The notes: a model not told the origin generated them from the sequence alone. Shown: positions 1 through 9,108, numbered from the stretch's first letter. The stretch is DNA of 64,000 nucleotides from Kaistia hirudinis (GCF_014196455.1 NZ_JACIDS010000004.1:682001-746000); one strand, 5' to 3'. Translations and numbers: made by a program.

Positions 1-288
1 CTCGGAGACGGTCATCTCGGAAAAGAGGCGTCGCCCCTCCGGCACCAGGGATATGCCCAGCGCGGCGATCTCATAGGCCGGGCGATTCTGGATCTCCTCG
101 CCCTTGAAGCGGATTGAGCCCCCGCTCGCCGGATTGAGCCCGACGATCGTGCGCAGCAAGGTCGACTTCCCGGAGCCGTTCGCGCCTACGATGACCGTGA
201 TGCGGCCTTCCTCGACTTCCAGGCTCACCCCCTTCAGGACGGGGAGGCGTTCAACCCGGGCGTCTAAATTGTTGATGCTCATCAACAT
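1..288 (-). CDS. livF: Liv-type ABC transporter ATP-binding protein (LivF-like), 3' part off the left edge
   Basis: Second cytoplasmic ATPase of a branched-chain (HAAT) type ABC importer. Only the first 96 codons are in the window. The Walker A loop GANGSGKST is clear, followed by the LivF-like stretch LVPEGRRLFSEMTV (Q-loop region). The ATG at 288 has GGAGAAG a few bases upstream; an in-frame ATG at 282 is possible. The gene start overlaps the end of the preceding livG by about 38 bp, as is common in these operons, so it is the distal gene of the operon livK-livH-livM-livG-livF. The signature and Walker B motifs lie outside the window. Substrate is not deducible from this subunit. Confidence 0.9.
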   Translation of the reverse strand, partial: MLMSINNLDARVERLPVLKGVSLEVEEGRITVIVGANGSGKSTLLRTIVGLNPASGGSIRFKGEEIQNRPAYEIAALGISLVPEGRRLFSEMTVSE

Positions 289-1030
289 TGTAGTCTTCTC
301 CGAGATACGCCTTCAGCACGGCGGGGGACGTCGAGACCTGCTCGGGCGTTCCGGTTTCGATGATCCGTCCGCTCTCCAGCACGATGACCTGGTCGCTCAT
401 GCTCATGATCACGTGCAGCACGTGCTCGACGATGATCAGCGTGATGCCGTCCCGCTGGTTCAGCCGTCCGAGAATGTCGATCAGCTCCGAGATTTCGCCG
501 AGCGAGCAGCCGGCGAAGAGTTCGTCGAGCAGCAGCAGCTTCGGCCGCGTCGCGAGCGCCGTGGCGAGTTCCGCCTTCTTCCGTTCGAAGGCGTTGAGTT
601 CCGAGTTCCGCCGTCCGGCGCGGGCCGCGAGGCCGAGATCCGTCAGGATGGCGTCGGCGATCGACCGCGCCTCGCTCCGGCGCGACGTCCTGCAATACGC
701 CGCGACCATCGCGGACTCGCGGACGTCCATCTCCGTGAAGCTTTCCGAGATCTGGAACGTGCAGCAGAGCCCGCTGCGGCACCGGCTTTGCTGGCTGGCC
801 TGGGTGATGTCCTGGCCGTCCAGCATGATACGACCCGTATCCGGCCGATGGACACCGAGGATCGTCTTGAACAGGGTGGATTTGCCGGCGCCGTTCGGAC
901 CGATCAGGCCGGAGATGCTACCGCGCGCCACGCTGAACGAGACATCCGCATTGGCTGCCAGCCCGCCGAACGTCTTGCCGAGCCCGACCACTTCGAGCAT
1001 GGGCTGGGACTTCGCCATGTTGATGCTCAT
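251..1030 (-). CDS. livG: Liv-type ABC transporter ATP-binding protein (LivG-like)
   Basis: First ATPase subunit of the same importer, 259 aa. Walker A is GPNGAGKST near residues 40-48 and Walker B is LLLLDELFAG, followed by a switch histidine in IIVEH. The ABC signature is unusual: where LSGGQ/LSYG is expected the protein reads LNAFERKKAELATALA, with no glycines; similar ERK-type signatures occur in a branch of LivG-like ATPases, so this may be lineage-specific rather than a defect. The start is the ATG at 1030, which overlaps the livM stop (ATGA), indicating translational coupling. A longer upstream open frame is an overlap artefact with livM. Confidence 0.9.
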   Translation of the reverse strand: MSINMAKSQPMLEVVGLGKTFGGLAANADVSFSVARGSISGLIGPNGAGKSTLFKTILGVHRPDTGRIMLDGQDITQASQQSRCRSGLCCTFQISESFTEMDVRESAMVAAYCRTSRRSEARSIADAILTDLGLAARAGRRNSELNAFERKKAELATALATRPKLLLLDELFAGCSLGEISELIDILGRLNQRDGITLIIVEHVLHVIMSMSDQVIVLESGRIIETGTPEQVSTSPAVLKAYLGEDYNVDEHQQFRRPG

Positions 1031-1983
1031 GACGATGCCTCCCGGCTGGCGGGGCGCAGCCGCTCCATGATTCCCTTCGGCAGGAACAGGACGCAGATGA
1101 CGAGAATGGTGCCATAGGCGACGAGCGAAACGCCACCGAACGAACTGCCGAGCCAGGCACGGACCAACTCGTCGAACACGATCAGGACCGCGCCGGCCAG
1201 CGGTCCGAAGACCGTGCCCATGCCGCCGATCATCGTGACGATCAGCATCTTGATCGAGATCGAGAAGGAGAAGACCATCGTAGGTGCGACAATGCCCTGG
1301 TACATCGCGAAGAACCCGCCGCCGATCGACACCATCGCGGCGCTGATCAGCAGGATCACGATCTTCCAGAGCCCGGTATTCACGCCGATGGCGCGCGAGA
1401 AAGCTTCGTTCTCCTTGATCGCGACGCACAGCGTGCCGAGCTTGGAGTGCCGGATGAGCGCCATCAGCACGAAAGCCGCGATGCAGAGCCCGAAGAACAC
1501 CCAATAGGCCGTGGTGAAGCTGATCGTGAACTGCTTCCTCAGATAGGTGCCGGCGTCGCCCTTGGTGAGCCAGGTCAGCTGCGAGGCGAGATTGAGAAGA
1601 ATCTCGTTGAGCCCCAGCGTCACCATTGCGAAGAACATACCGGACAGGCGCGTGCTGATGAGGCCGGTGATCACCGCGAGGACGGCGCTCAGGAACAGGC
1701 CGATGGCGAAGCAGGCGAGGGGAGGGAGGCCGTATTTGGCGACACCGACGGCGTAGGCATAAGCGCCGATGCCGAAATAGGCGCTGTGGCCGAGGCTGAA
1801 GAGACCCGCGAGCCCGCCGGCCAGATTCCAGGCCTGCGCCAGATAGACGAACAGCATGACCTGCAGGATCAGGCCCATGAAATAGGTCGTCGATGGCGAG
1901 GGAAACAGCGGCAATGTCAGCAGCACGCCGATCAAGCCGACGATGATCGCTATGCCGACCGGTCTAGCCAGGTTGCGATGCAT
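1027..1983 (-). CDS. livM: Liv-type ABC transporter permease (LivM-like)
   Basis: Inner-membrane permease, 318 aa, with about eight to ten hydrophobic segments. It shows the family block NLAGGLAGLFSLGHSAYFGIGAY near residues 53-75 and the cytoplasmic loop AIKENEAFSRAIGVN that docks the ATPases, followed by MIGGMGTVFGPLAGA. These are typical of LivM. It sits between livH (13-bp gap) and livG (4-bp overlap), so the whole block is one transcription unit on the minus strand. The usual substrates of this transporter class are hydrophobic amino acids, amides, urea or aromatic acids; the neighbouring sugar kinase raises other possibilities. Confidence 0.92.
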   Translation of the reverse strand: MHRNLARPVGIAIIVGLIGVLLTLPLFPSPSTTYFMGLILQVMLFVYLAQAWNLAGGLAGLFSLGHSAYFGIGAYAYAVGVAKYGLPPLACFAIGLFLSAVLAVITGLISTRLSGMFFAMVTLGLNEILLNLASQLTWLTKGDAGTYLRKQFTISFTTAYWVFFGLCIAAFVLMALIRHSKLGTLCVAIKENEAFSRAIGVNTGLWKIVILLISAAMVSIGGGFFAMYQGIVAPTMVFSFSISIKMLIVTMIGGMGTVFGPLAGAVLIVFDELVRAWLGSSFGGVSLVAYGTILVICVLFLPKGIMERLRPASREASS

Positions 1984-1996
1984 GGGTGTGCGTTCC

Positions 1997-2854
1997 TCAG
2001 ATATGCCGCATGCCCGCCGTCCTGCCCGAACGCAGGATCAGGACGACGACGAAGAGGCTGAAAATCACGACCGTGACGAAGGAGGCGGCGAAGTAGAGCA
2101 GGAAGGCATTCAGGACGCCGATGGCGAGGCCCGCATAGAAGGCGCCGCGCATGTTGCCGAGCCCCGCGATCGTCGCGATGAGAAAGCTCATCAACTGGTA
2201 GGACGAGCCGGCAGAGGTCGTGACCGGGAAGAGGTGGATCAGCATGATCCCGGATATCGCGATGAGCACGAAGCTGATGCCGAAGGCGATGCCGATGATC
2301 CGTTCGGAATTGATGCCCATCAGCATCGCCGTCTCCTTCTCGAGCACGACGGCGCGGATCACCTTTCCAAGGTGCGAGCGCTGCAGGAAGAGCTGGAAGA
2401 GGACGAGCAGCACCGCGGCGAGGATGAAGACGGTGAGGCGGATGGCGCCGATGCGGATCCCCGGCGCGATCTCGATCAGCGGTTCGATGATCCCGAGCGT
2501 GCGGGGCGCCGGCGAATAGAACAGGATGATCAGACCATCGACGATCATCGCGATGCCGATGGTGGACAGGATCTGGACGTTCAGCGAGCCGCCGACCAGC
2601 AGCCGGTTGCGGATGACATAACCGGCCGCGAAGTAGATGACCGGCAGGACGAGCACGACGAAGGCAAGCGGCACGTTCCAGATCTTGAGCGCGAAGAAGG
2701 TCGTGTACATCGCCAGGATCAGCCAGCTGCCATAGCCGAAATTGGCGATCGACAGCGAGCCCAGCTGGAAGGTCAGCCCGCTCGCGAAGAGGCCGTAGAT
2801 GGCGCCGGTGAACAGGCCGTTCAGCAGCAGCGTGATGATGATCTGGGGCGTCAT
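1997..2854 (-). CDS. livH: Liv-type ABC transporter permease (LivH-like)
   Basis: Second inner-membrane permease, 285 aa. The N-terminus runs MTPQIIITLLLNGLFTGAIY, followed by LGSLSIANFGYG, the LivH version of the conserved N-terminal block, and the ATPase-contact loop AVVLEKETAMLMGINSERI with IATIAGLGNMRGAFYAG near the C-terminus. The ATG at 2854 was chosen because it begins the first hydrophobic helix; the open frame upstream to 3007 is an Arg/Ser-rich artefact overlapping livK. It lies 70 bp downstream of the binding-protein gene and 13 bp upstream of livM. Confidence 0.92.
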   Translation of the reverse strand: MTPQIIITLLLNGLFTGAIYGLFASGLTFQLGSLSIANFGYGSWLILAMYTTFFALKIWNVPLAFVVLVLPVIYFAAGYVIRNRLLVGGSLNVQILSTIGIAMIVDGLIILFYSPAPRTLGIIEPLIEIAPGIRIGAIRLTVFILAAVLLVLFQLFLQRSHLGKVIRAVVLEKETAMLMGINSERIIGIAFGISFVLIAISGIMLIHLFPVTTSAGSSYQLMSFLIATIAGLGNMRGAFYAGLAIGVLNAFLLYFAASFVTVVIFSLFVVVLILRSGRTAGMRHI

Positions 2855-2924
2855 GATCTGGGCGGGACGGTCCTGGCGCGCCGGGGTGACGGAGGCGCGG
2901 ATGCGCCTCCGTCGGATCCGCGGC

Positions 2925-4139
2925 TCAATGCTTCTTGAAGTAGGGGATGATCGGATCGGCGACCGCCAGCTCGGCCGGATAGACGACCTTGTAGACCGGC
3001 TTGCCATCGGGGCCGGGAATCCACTGGCCGATGATCAGCGGGTTGGCCAGCGTGTTGTTGTGCTTCTCGTCGAACTTGACGCCCCAGTAGTTCGGCAACT
3101 GGCCGCGGGGGATCTCGATGGTCTCCATGGTCTGGCGGACCTTGTCGATGTCGAAGGATCCTGCCTTCTCGACCATCTCGAAGAAGGCCATGGCGGTCGC
3201 GAAGGTCTGCAGACCATGCGTGACCGGAAGCTCGCCATACTTCGCCTTGTAGCGCTCCTTGAACTCCTTGAGGCCGGGCGCGGACGCTTCCTTCATCTCC
3301 GGAACGGTGTAGGACAGCGACATCGAACCGAGCGCGGCATCGCCCATATTGGCGAATTCGGGCTGGTCATAGCCGACGCCCGCGGCGAGCAGGATCGGCG
3401 GCGTCTCCTGCAGGCCGGCGGCCTGGCGGCGATACAGCTCCGCATCGGAACCGAGCTGATAGGGGATGACGATGTCGATATTCGCTTCCTTCATCTTGGT
3501 GATGAGGGGCGTGAAATCGGCGATGTCGTTGCCATAGGTCTCATGGATGGCCGCGGGGATGCCCTTTTCCTCGAGAATGCGGGCTGCCTCGTCGCCGACA
3601 TAGCTCATGATCGGATTGCCGATCAGGGCGATCTTGAGGTCCTTCGGGTCCTTGCCGAGATTGTCCTTGCCGAACTTCAGCGAATAATCGACCAGCGTCT
3701 TGGAGAAGTCTTTCCAGGACGGCATGAACATGAAGTAGTTCTGGTAGCCGCCTTCCTCGGTGAGGTCGGGGAACCAGCTCGTGCCGTCCGCCATCAGGCC
3801 GCCATTGTCGACGACATAGCGCGCAAGCGGGACCGGAACGAGGTTGTAGCCCTGGATGTAGAACTTGATGCCCTGGGCCATCAGACGCTGGGCTTCGGCG
3901 ACCTGGTTGTTCGGGTTCTGCGCGTCGACGATCACCGGCTCGATCTTCTTGCCGAGCACGGTCCCCTTCATCTCGGCCGCGATCTCGAACGAGCGCTTCG
4001 TCGACGTGCCGGGATAGCCCCAGTCGCCCGTCAGATAGGTGACCATGCCGACCTTGAAGGTGTCGTCATCGGCAAGGGCAGGCGCCGCGAGGCTCGCCAC
4101 CGCCGTCGCAAGAGCGACGGATCGTATCCAGTTCTTCAT
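2925..4139 (-). CDS. livK: Periplasmic substrate-binding protein of Liv-type ABC transporter
   Basis: Ligand receptor of the importer, 404 aa. A Sec signal peptide MKNWIRSVALATAVASLAAPALA precedes the mature sequence beginning near DDTFKVGMVTYLTGDWG, a Peripla_BP_6 fold with two alpha/beta lobes. The start at 4139 has GGGAGGAGA directly upstream; the ATG 15 bp earlier lacks a ribosome site. The ligand-contact serines/threonines of classical LivJ/LivK are not obvious, so the amino-acid assignment is by family only. It lies 65 bp downstream of an FGGY kinase gene in the same orientation, which suggests co-transcription and a ligand that, or whose product, is phosphorylated. Confidence 0.9.
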   Translation of the reverse strand: MKNWIRSVALATAVASLAAPALADDDTFKVGMVTYLTGDWGYPGTSTKRSFEIAAEMKGTVLGKKIEPVIVDAQNPNNQVAEAQRLMAQGIKFYIQGYNLVPVPLARYVVDNGGLMADGTSWFPDLTEEGGYQNYFMFMPSWKDFSKTLVDYSLKFGKDNLGKDPKDLKIALIGNPIMSYVGDEAARILEEKGIPAAIHETYGNDIADFTPLITKMKEANIDIVIPYQLGSDAELYRRQAAGLQETPPILLAAGVGYDQPEFANMGDAALGSMSLSYTVPEMKEASAPGLKEFKERYKAKYGELPVTHGLQTFATAMAFFEMVEKAGSFDIDKVRQTMETIEIPRGQLPNYWGVKFDEKHNNTLANPLIIGQWIPGPDGKPVYKVVYPAELAVADPIIPYFKKH

Positions 4140-4204
4140 CTTGTCTCCTCCCAAGGTTCATCGCTCTGCCGTCGCGGGGACCAAGCGCCCAGCAACCGGC
4201 AAAA

Positions 4205-5689
4205 TCAGGCGTCGGCGCTGATCTCGTGATTGAGTGCGGTCAGCAGTTGCTTGGATCTCTGGTACCGGTCGAAGAGCCGGTCATAGGTGATGGCGACGTC
4301 CTCGCGCGGCCGGATGGCCGGACCGAAGACGACGGCGCGGCGCACGGCGTCGGTCTCGTCCGTGAAGGCCCCGGCTCCGACGGCCGCCATGAGGGCGGCG
4401 GCATAGGAGGCGTCCCCATGCACCGGGCGTCGCACCTGGATGGCGAAGACGTCGGCGATGATCTGCGCCCAGACTTCGCTGACCGCGCCGCCGCCGACGA
4501 GGCTTGCGCTGCCGATCCCGAGGCCCGCCGCACGGAAGCGGCTGGCCGCATCGCGCAGCGCAAAGGCGACACCCTCATAGAAGGCGCGCACGAGATGGCC
4601 GCGATCATGCGACATGGTCAAGCCGAGGAAGTCGGCACGCAGCGCCGGGTCCCAATAGGGTGCCCGCTCGCCCTGCAAATAGGGGTGAAACAGGAGGCCG
4701 TCGGCGCCCGGCGCGGTCGCTCCGGCCTCGCGATCCAGCTCATCGAAGGACGCCGCCGCCGTGCCGCGGCCGCCAATGACGTTCCGAAGCCATTTGTGCG
4801 CGGAGGCACAGGAATTGATGGCGGCGAGCACATAGCCGCTCTGCGGCACGACGAAGCTCTTATAGGCGATGTCGGTCTGCAGATAGGGCCGGTCGACCAT
4901 GACGCTCACGACGCCGGCGGTCGCCAGCTTGATCACCGCGCTGCCGACATCGACGGCGCCGGCCGCCCAGACTTCGGCGGCGGTGTCGCAGGTGCCGACA
5001 TAGACGTCCGTGCCGCCGCGCAGACCAAAGCGCCGGGCGGCATTCTCCGTGACCACGCCCGCCCGGTCGGTCGGGTTGCGGATTTCGGGCAGCGTCGCGC
5101 GGTCCCAGCCGATCGCGTCGCAGAGCTCGTCGGACCAGGTGAAATCGCCACCGTCGAGCATCAGCGTGCCCTGCGCATCAATCCGGTCGGTCAGGCAGTC
5201 GCCCGTCAGCTGGTGGCGCAGATAGTCCTTCACGAACAGGACCTTCGCCGTCCGCCGCACCGCGTCCGGATCGTTCTTGACCAGCCAGTGCAGCGGCGCG
5301 ATCGACCAGGTCGGCGCCGCCTTGTTATAGGCGATCGCGATGAGCCGGTCTTGCATGCGCTCATTGAGGGCGGCGGCCTCCGCCCCGGCGCGCTGGTCGC
5401 TCCAGAGAATCGGCCGGCGGACAACTTCGCCGTGGGCGTCGAGCAGGACGCAGGTATGCGTCCCGCCGGTGAAGGAAATGCCGTTGAGCCCGCCGAGATC
5501 GATCCGCTCGCCCACGGCCTTCAAGGCGGCCGACAGGGCGTGCAGCCAGCCCGACGGTTCCTGCTCGGCCCAGCCGGGCCTCGGGCGCACGGTCTCGACC
5601 GGCGCGGAGGCCTCCGCCAGCACAGCGCCGTCACGCCTGATGACCGTCGCCTTGAGACTGCCGGCGCCGAGATCGATTCCGAGAAACAT
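4205..5689 (-). CDS. FGGY-family carbohydrate kinase (xylulokinase-like)
   Basis: ATP-dependent sugar or polyol kinase, 494 aa, the usual FGGY length. The N-terminal phosphate loop is FLGIDLGAGSLKATVI; the sugar-side block is RPILWSDQRAGAEA; the presumed catalytic Asp lies in GTCDTAAEVWAAGAV; the C-terminal half has HPYLQGERAPYWDP (the xylulokinase-type signature) and ASLVGGGAVSEVWAQIIADVF. The start at 5689 begins the actin-like fold; upstream codons are non-homologous. Context (LacI gene upstream, transporter downstream) suggests it phosphorylates the imported compound. The exact sugar cannot be read from the sequence; D-xylulose or a related ketose/polyol is only a family-level guess. Confidence 0.88.
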   Translation of the reverse strand: MFLGIDLGAGSLKATVIRRDGAVLAEASAPVETVRPRPGWAEQEPSGWLHALSAALKAVGERIDLGGLNGISFTGGTHTCVLLDAHGEVVRRPILWSDQRAGAEAAALNERMQDRLIAIAYNKAAPTWSIAPLHWLVKNDPDAVRRTAKVLFVKDYLRHQLTGDCLTDRIDAQGTLMLDGGDFTWSDELCDAIGWDRATLPEIRNPTDRAGVVTENAARRFGLRGGTDVYVGTCDTAAEVWAAGAVDVGSAVIKLATAGVVSVMVDRPYLQTDIAYKSFVVPQSGYVLAAINSCASAHKWLRNVIGGRGTAAASFDELDREAGATAPGADGLLFHPYLQGERAPYWDPALRADFLGLTMSHDRGHLVRAFYEGVAFALRDAASRFRAAGLGIGSASLVGGGAVSEVWAQIIADVFAIQVRRPVHGDASYAAALMAAVGAGAFTDETDAVRRAVVFGPAIRPREDVAITYDRLFDRYQRSKQLLTALNHEISADA

Positions 5690-5837
5690 GCCTAGCGTGC
5701 CCCGCTGAGGGGCAGGAAGCGGGCAGCGTGGCACAGCCCCGCTCTCCCGCGGCGCGACAGCGGCGCGCGCGGCAACCATAGGCAATCCATTGCGGTGTCC
5801 TTCCGCGCGGACTGTGTCGAAATCGCAGAAAATCGAC

Positions 5838-5855
5838 TAGTCCAACGTTTTACTA
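5838..5855. promoter_or_regulatory. Predicted LacI-family operator upstream of the FGGY kinase/liv operon
   Basis: An 18-bp imperfect palindrome, TAGTCCAACGTTTTACTA, with a central CpG as is typical for LacI-family sites; 14 of 18 positions are symmetric. It lies about 150 bp upstream of the kinase start and just downstream of the LacI gene, in the only sizeable gap (207 bp) of the minus-strand run. Binding by the product of the gene at 5897-6919 is inferred. Confidence 0.55.
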
Positions 5856-5896
5856 ACTCTCCAATAGGGCGCCGGCGAAATCGAGTCAAGCGCATC

Positions 5897-6919
5897 TCAC
5901 GACTGGATCGCCGCCGTGCTCTCGCGCTCGATGACGCGCCCTTCGGCGAAGGTCATGGTGATGGCAGCGCGGCGCTTCTCGAGAATGTCGATCATGCCTT
6001 TCGCTGCCGCCGCGCCCATGTCGACGAGCGGATAGGCGATAGTGGTCAGCGTCGGGGAGATGGCGCGCGCCAGCAGGCCATCGTGGAATGCCATGACCGA
6101 TACGTCGCCCGGAACGGCGACGCCGCGCCTGCGAAGGGTGCTGATCGCGCCCGCCGCAGCCATCAGCGTGACGACGAACACCGCGGTGAACGTCCCCTGA
6201 CGGCGATCGAGAAGACGCTCCATCGCGGCCGCGCCCTGCTCGAAGGAATAGCCGGCCGGCTCGACGAGGTCCGCGTCAAAGGCGATCCCGGCCTTGTCCA
6301 GCGCATCACGATAACCCTGGAAGCGTTCGCCGGCGTTGAAGCGGCCGATCTCGCCGCTGAGATGCGCGATCCGGCGATGGCCGATATCGATCAGATGGCG
6401 CGTGGCAAGCTCCCCCCCCGCGCGCTCATCCACCACGACGAAATTGCCGAAGCCCTCCGAGCGCCGGTTCACCATCACCACCGGCACGCCGAGCGCCGCG
6501 AGTTCGGGAAGCTCGGCCGCCTCGTTCTGCAAGGTCAGCACAAGCAGCCCCTCGACCCGGTGCTTCTCGACCAGCTGGCGATAGAGCTCGCGCTGCGGAC
6601 GCCCCGGCTCCGCATGCACGACGAGCAGGGAATAGCCGGCGGCGAGGCAGGCGCTCTGGGCGCCCTCGACGATCTGGGCGTGGATCTGGTTCTGGAGCGA
6701 GGGCACGACAGCCCCGAGTGCATAGCTTCGCGATGCCTTGAGGCTTCGGCCGGCCGGATCGGGACGATAACCGAGTTCCTCGGCCGTCCGTTTGATGAGC
6801 GCGAGGTTCTCGGCCCGGATCGAGAGGGTCGGGTCGTTGCGCAATGCACGAGAGATGGTCGACTTGTCGAAGCCGGTCCGCTCCGCAAGAACCCCCAGCG
6901 TCACCTTCGGCCCGACCAA
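5897..6919 (-). CDS. LacI-family transcriptional regulator
   Basis: DNA-binding sugar-responsive regulator, 340 aa. The N-terminal helix-turn-helix reads VTLGVLAERTGFDKSTISRA with the hinge region ELGYRPDPAGRSLKASRS, followed by a periplasmic-binding-like sensor domain (residues ~62-335). The start is a TTG at 6919 preceded by GGGAGA eight bases upstream; no ATG gives a complete HTH. It is the first gene of the minus-strand run leading into the kinase and liv genes, so it is the probable local regulator of that operon, binding the palindrome at 5838-5855. Ligand unknown. Confidence 0.9.
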   Translation of the reverse strand: MVGPKVTLGVLAERTGFDKSTISRALRNDPTLSIRAENLALIKRTAEELGYRPDPAGRSLKASRSYALGAVVPSLQNQIHAQIVEGAQSACLAAGYSLLVVHAEPGRPQRELYRQLVEKHRVEGLLVLTLQNEAAELPELAALGVPVVMVNRRSEGFGNFVVVDERAGGELATRHLIDIGHRRIAHLSGEIGRFNAGERFQGYRDALDKAGIAFDADLVEPAGYSFEQGAAAMERLLDRRQGTFTAVFVVTLMAAAGAISTLRRRGVAVPGDVSVMAFHDGLLARAISPTLTTIAYPLVDMGAAAAKGMIDILEKRRAAITMTFAEGRVIERESTAAIQS

Positions 6920-7148
6920 GTCGATTCTCCCTCAACAATCGATTTACTCGAGGGTATAGCACCTCCGAAATGAGTTTCGAGGCCGTCCCGGGGGAATTTG
7001 CGGCAGGGGCGTCCGGGCTGGCCGTCGGGCCGCAGCCGGTTGCGGCAACGAAGCCGAGTTGTCGCGTGTGCCGACCCTTATCGCGGCCGTCATGTAACCG
7101 ACTGTGGCTCCATGCAGTCGCGGTTGCGGCCGCAGTCCCAAGCTCGCC

Positions 7149-8111
7149 TCAGGCGCCGCCCACGATCGTCCGACGATAAAGCGCCAGCAGGCGCGCCGGA
7201 TCGACGTCGATGCAGATGGCGTGTGAGGGGCGGTCGTCCCAGGCTCCCGGGGGGAAGTTGTAGTCGTCGGGCTTCTGGATCGTCTGGCCGATCGCGAGCC
7301 CTTCGGTGACAACGCGGAGCGCGCCGCGGCGCGTTGCGAACAGGGTCGGGTCCAGCAGATAGGCGACGGCCGAGGAATCGTGGACGAACATGTTGGGCAC
7401 GCCGGCCGCGTGATGGAAGGCCACGTAGAAGCGCGTGATGTCCCAGATGAACCGGCCGACTTCGCCGCCGTCTTTTGCCAGCGCCTGCAGATATTCGGTC
7501 GTCATCTGCGTGCGCTGCGTGACGTCGAGCCCGACCACCGTGATCGGCCAGGTGCCGCCGAACACTTCGTCGGCGGCCAGCGGATCGCCGTAGATATTGG
7601 CCTCGGCCACGGGCGTCACATTGCCGTGGAAGCCATTATAGCCGAACGCGCCGCCCATGATGATGATCTCGCGCACCAGGCCGACAATCGCCGGGTCCTC
7701 GCGGAGCGCGAGGGCGAGATTGGTCATCCGGCCGACCGCCACGATGGTGATCTCGCCCGGATTGGCCCGGACGGTGTCGATGATGAAGCGATGCGCGGGC
7801 CGCGGATCGGCCTCGCGCGTGATGCGCTCCGGCAGATCGATGTCGCCAAGGGCGTTGGCGCCATGGACGAATTCCGTCGGCGCCGGCACCGGGCCGACCA
7901 GCGGGGCCGCCGTGCCGCTGGCGACCGGCGCGTCGATGCCGAAGCGCTCCGTCAGGTAGAGCGCGTTCCACGTCGTCGTGGCGATCCGGCCATTGCCGAA
8001 GGTCGTCGTGACGCCCACGAGATCCACTTGCGGCGCGCGATGCAGGAAGAGGAGCGCCATCGCATCGTCGACGCCAGGGTCGGTGTCGAAGATGACCTTG
8101 ATCTTATCCAT
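7149..8111 (-). CDS. Inosine/uridine-preferring nucleoside hydrolase
   Basis: Hydrolyses the N-glycosidic bond of ribonucleosides to base plus ribose, in the cytoplasm. 320 aa. The calcium-binding N-terminal signature VIFDTDPGVDDAMAL is intact, and further IUNH blocks are present: TTTFGNG, VAVGRMTNLALAL, IIIMGGAF and the late region FVHDSSAVAYLLDP. The ATG at 8111 starts directly before the signature; the longer frame to 8231 has no ribosome site. It lies 82 bp downstream of two nucleoside-type permease genes in the same orientation, so imported nucleosides are probably cleaved here. Purine versus pyrimidine preference cannot be decided from the motifs. Confidence 0.9.
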   Translation of the reverse strand: MDKIKVIFDTDPGVDDAMALLFLHRAPQVDLVGVTTTFGNGRIATTTWNALYLTERFGIDAPVASGTAAPLVGPVPAPTEFVHGANALGDIDLPERITREADPRPAHRFIIDTVRANPGEITIVAVGRMTNLALALREDPAIVGLVREIIIMGGAFGYNGFHGNVTPVAEANIYGDPLAADEVFGGTWPITVVGLDVTQRTQMTTEYLQALAKDGGEVGRFIWDITRFYVAFHHAAGVPNMFVHDSSAVAYLLDPTLFATRRGALRVVTEGLAIGQTIQKPDDYNFPPGAWDDRPSHAICIDVDPARLLALYRRTIVGGA

Positions 8112-8193
8112 CGAGAAGACGTCCTTTCTGTCCGCCGCGGGCAAGGCCGGGCGATGAAGCCGGGGATGGGGGATGGCGAGCGCGGCGAAGGCC

Positions 8194-9108
8194 TCAAGCG
8201 CGCGCGAGGAGCCGCTGGCGGCGGCGGGCATAGACGACGAGGGCGATCACCGGGACGATGTAGGGCACGGTCTGCATCAATTCGCTCGGCAGTCCTCTGC
8301 CCTGCAGCGCGACCGCGATCGCCTCGGCCGCGCCGAGAAGGAGCGACGCGAACATCGTTCCCGACGCGCTGCCATGCCCCATGACTTCGGCGGCCAGCGC
8401 GATGAAGCCGCGGCCGGCGCTCATATCCTGCGAGAACCAGCTGACATAACCCATGGAGAGGAACGCACCGCCGGTGCCGACGAAGGCGCCCGAGACGATC
8501 AGCGCCATGACCTGGACCCGCACGACGTTGATCCCCGCGATCGCCGCCGATTCCGGGCTCTCGCCGACGGCGCGAAGACGGAGGCCGAGCGGCGTGCGCG
8601 TCAGGAAGATGCCGACGCCGGGGACGGCGAGGAACGCGACATAGGTCAGGATATGATGGCCGGAGAGCAGCGTGCCGAGCAGCGGAATATCCGCGATCAC
8701 CGGAATGGTCACCTTGGGCAGGACCTGGCTCGCCAGCGATCCCGACATGCCCTTGTCGCCGGTCATCAGGAACAGCAGCAAGGTCGTGCCGGCCGCCGCC
8801 GCGATATTGAGCGCGATGCCGGAGAGGATCAGGTCGGCCTTCAGGATATGGACCGCGCCGGCGAGCACCGCGCCAAGCAGTCCGCCGACGATGATCGCGC
8901 CGATGAGGCCGGCCGCCGCGCTGCCCGTCGCGGCGCTCGCGACGACGCCGACAAAGGCGCCCGACAGCATCATACCCTCGACGCCGATATTGAGAACGCC
9001 GGCCCGGTCCGAGATCAGCACGCCGAGCGCGGCGAGCAGGATCGGCGTCGTGACGCGCAGAATGGCGGGGACGAAGCTCAGAAGCCCGACGAAATCGATG
9101 TCGCTCAT
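8194..9108 (-). CDS. ABC transporter permease, BMP/nucleoside type (second permease)
   Basis: Inner-membrane permease, 304 aa, about eight hydrophobic segments. It carries the family pattern LISDRAGVLNIGVEGMMLSGAF near residues 32-52, and the coupling-loop motif LRAVGESPESAAIAGINV. This is the NupQ/YufQ-like partner in nucleoside ABC importers that use a BMP-family binding protein. Its start overlaps the stop of the preceding permease gene by 4 bp (ATGA). Gene order binding protein-ATPase-permease-permease-nucleoside hydrolase supports nucleoside import. Confidence 0.9.
   Translation of the reverse strand: MSDIDFVGLLSFVPAILRVTTPILLAALGVLISDRAGVLNIGVEGMMLSGAFVGVVASAATGSAAAGLIGAIIVGGLLGAVLAGAVHILKADLILSGIALNIAAAAGTTLLLFLMTGDKGMSGSLASQVLPKVTIPVIADIPLLGTLLSGHHILTYVAFLAVPGVGIFLTRTPLGLRLRAVGESPESAAIAGINVVRVQVMALIVSGAFVGTGGAFLSMGYVSWFSQDMSAGRGFIALAAEVMGHGSASGTMFASLLLGAAEAIAVALQGRGLPSELMQTVPYIVPVIALVVYARRRQRLLARA

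Noticed and set aside
251-1504. 417-codon frame suggesting a long fused LivG
   Set aside because: The N-terminal part is an out-of-frame read of livM; the ABC protein starts at 1030.
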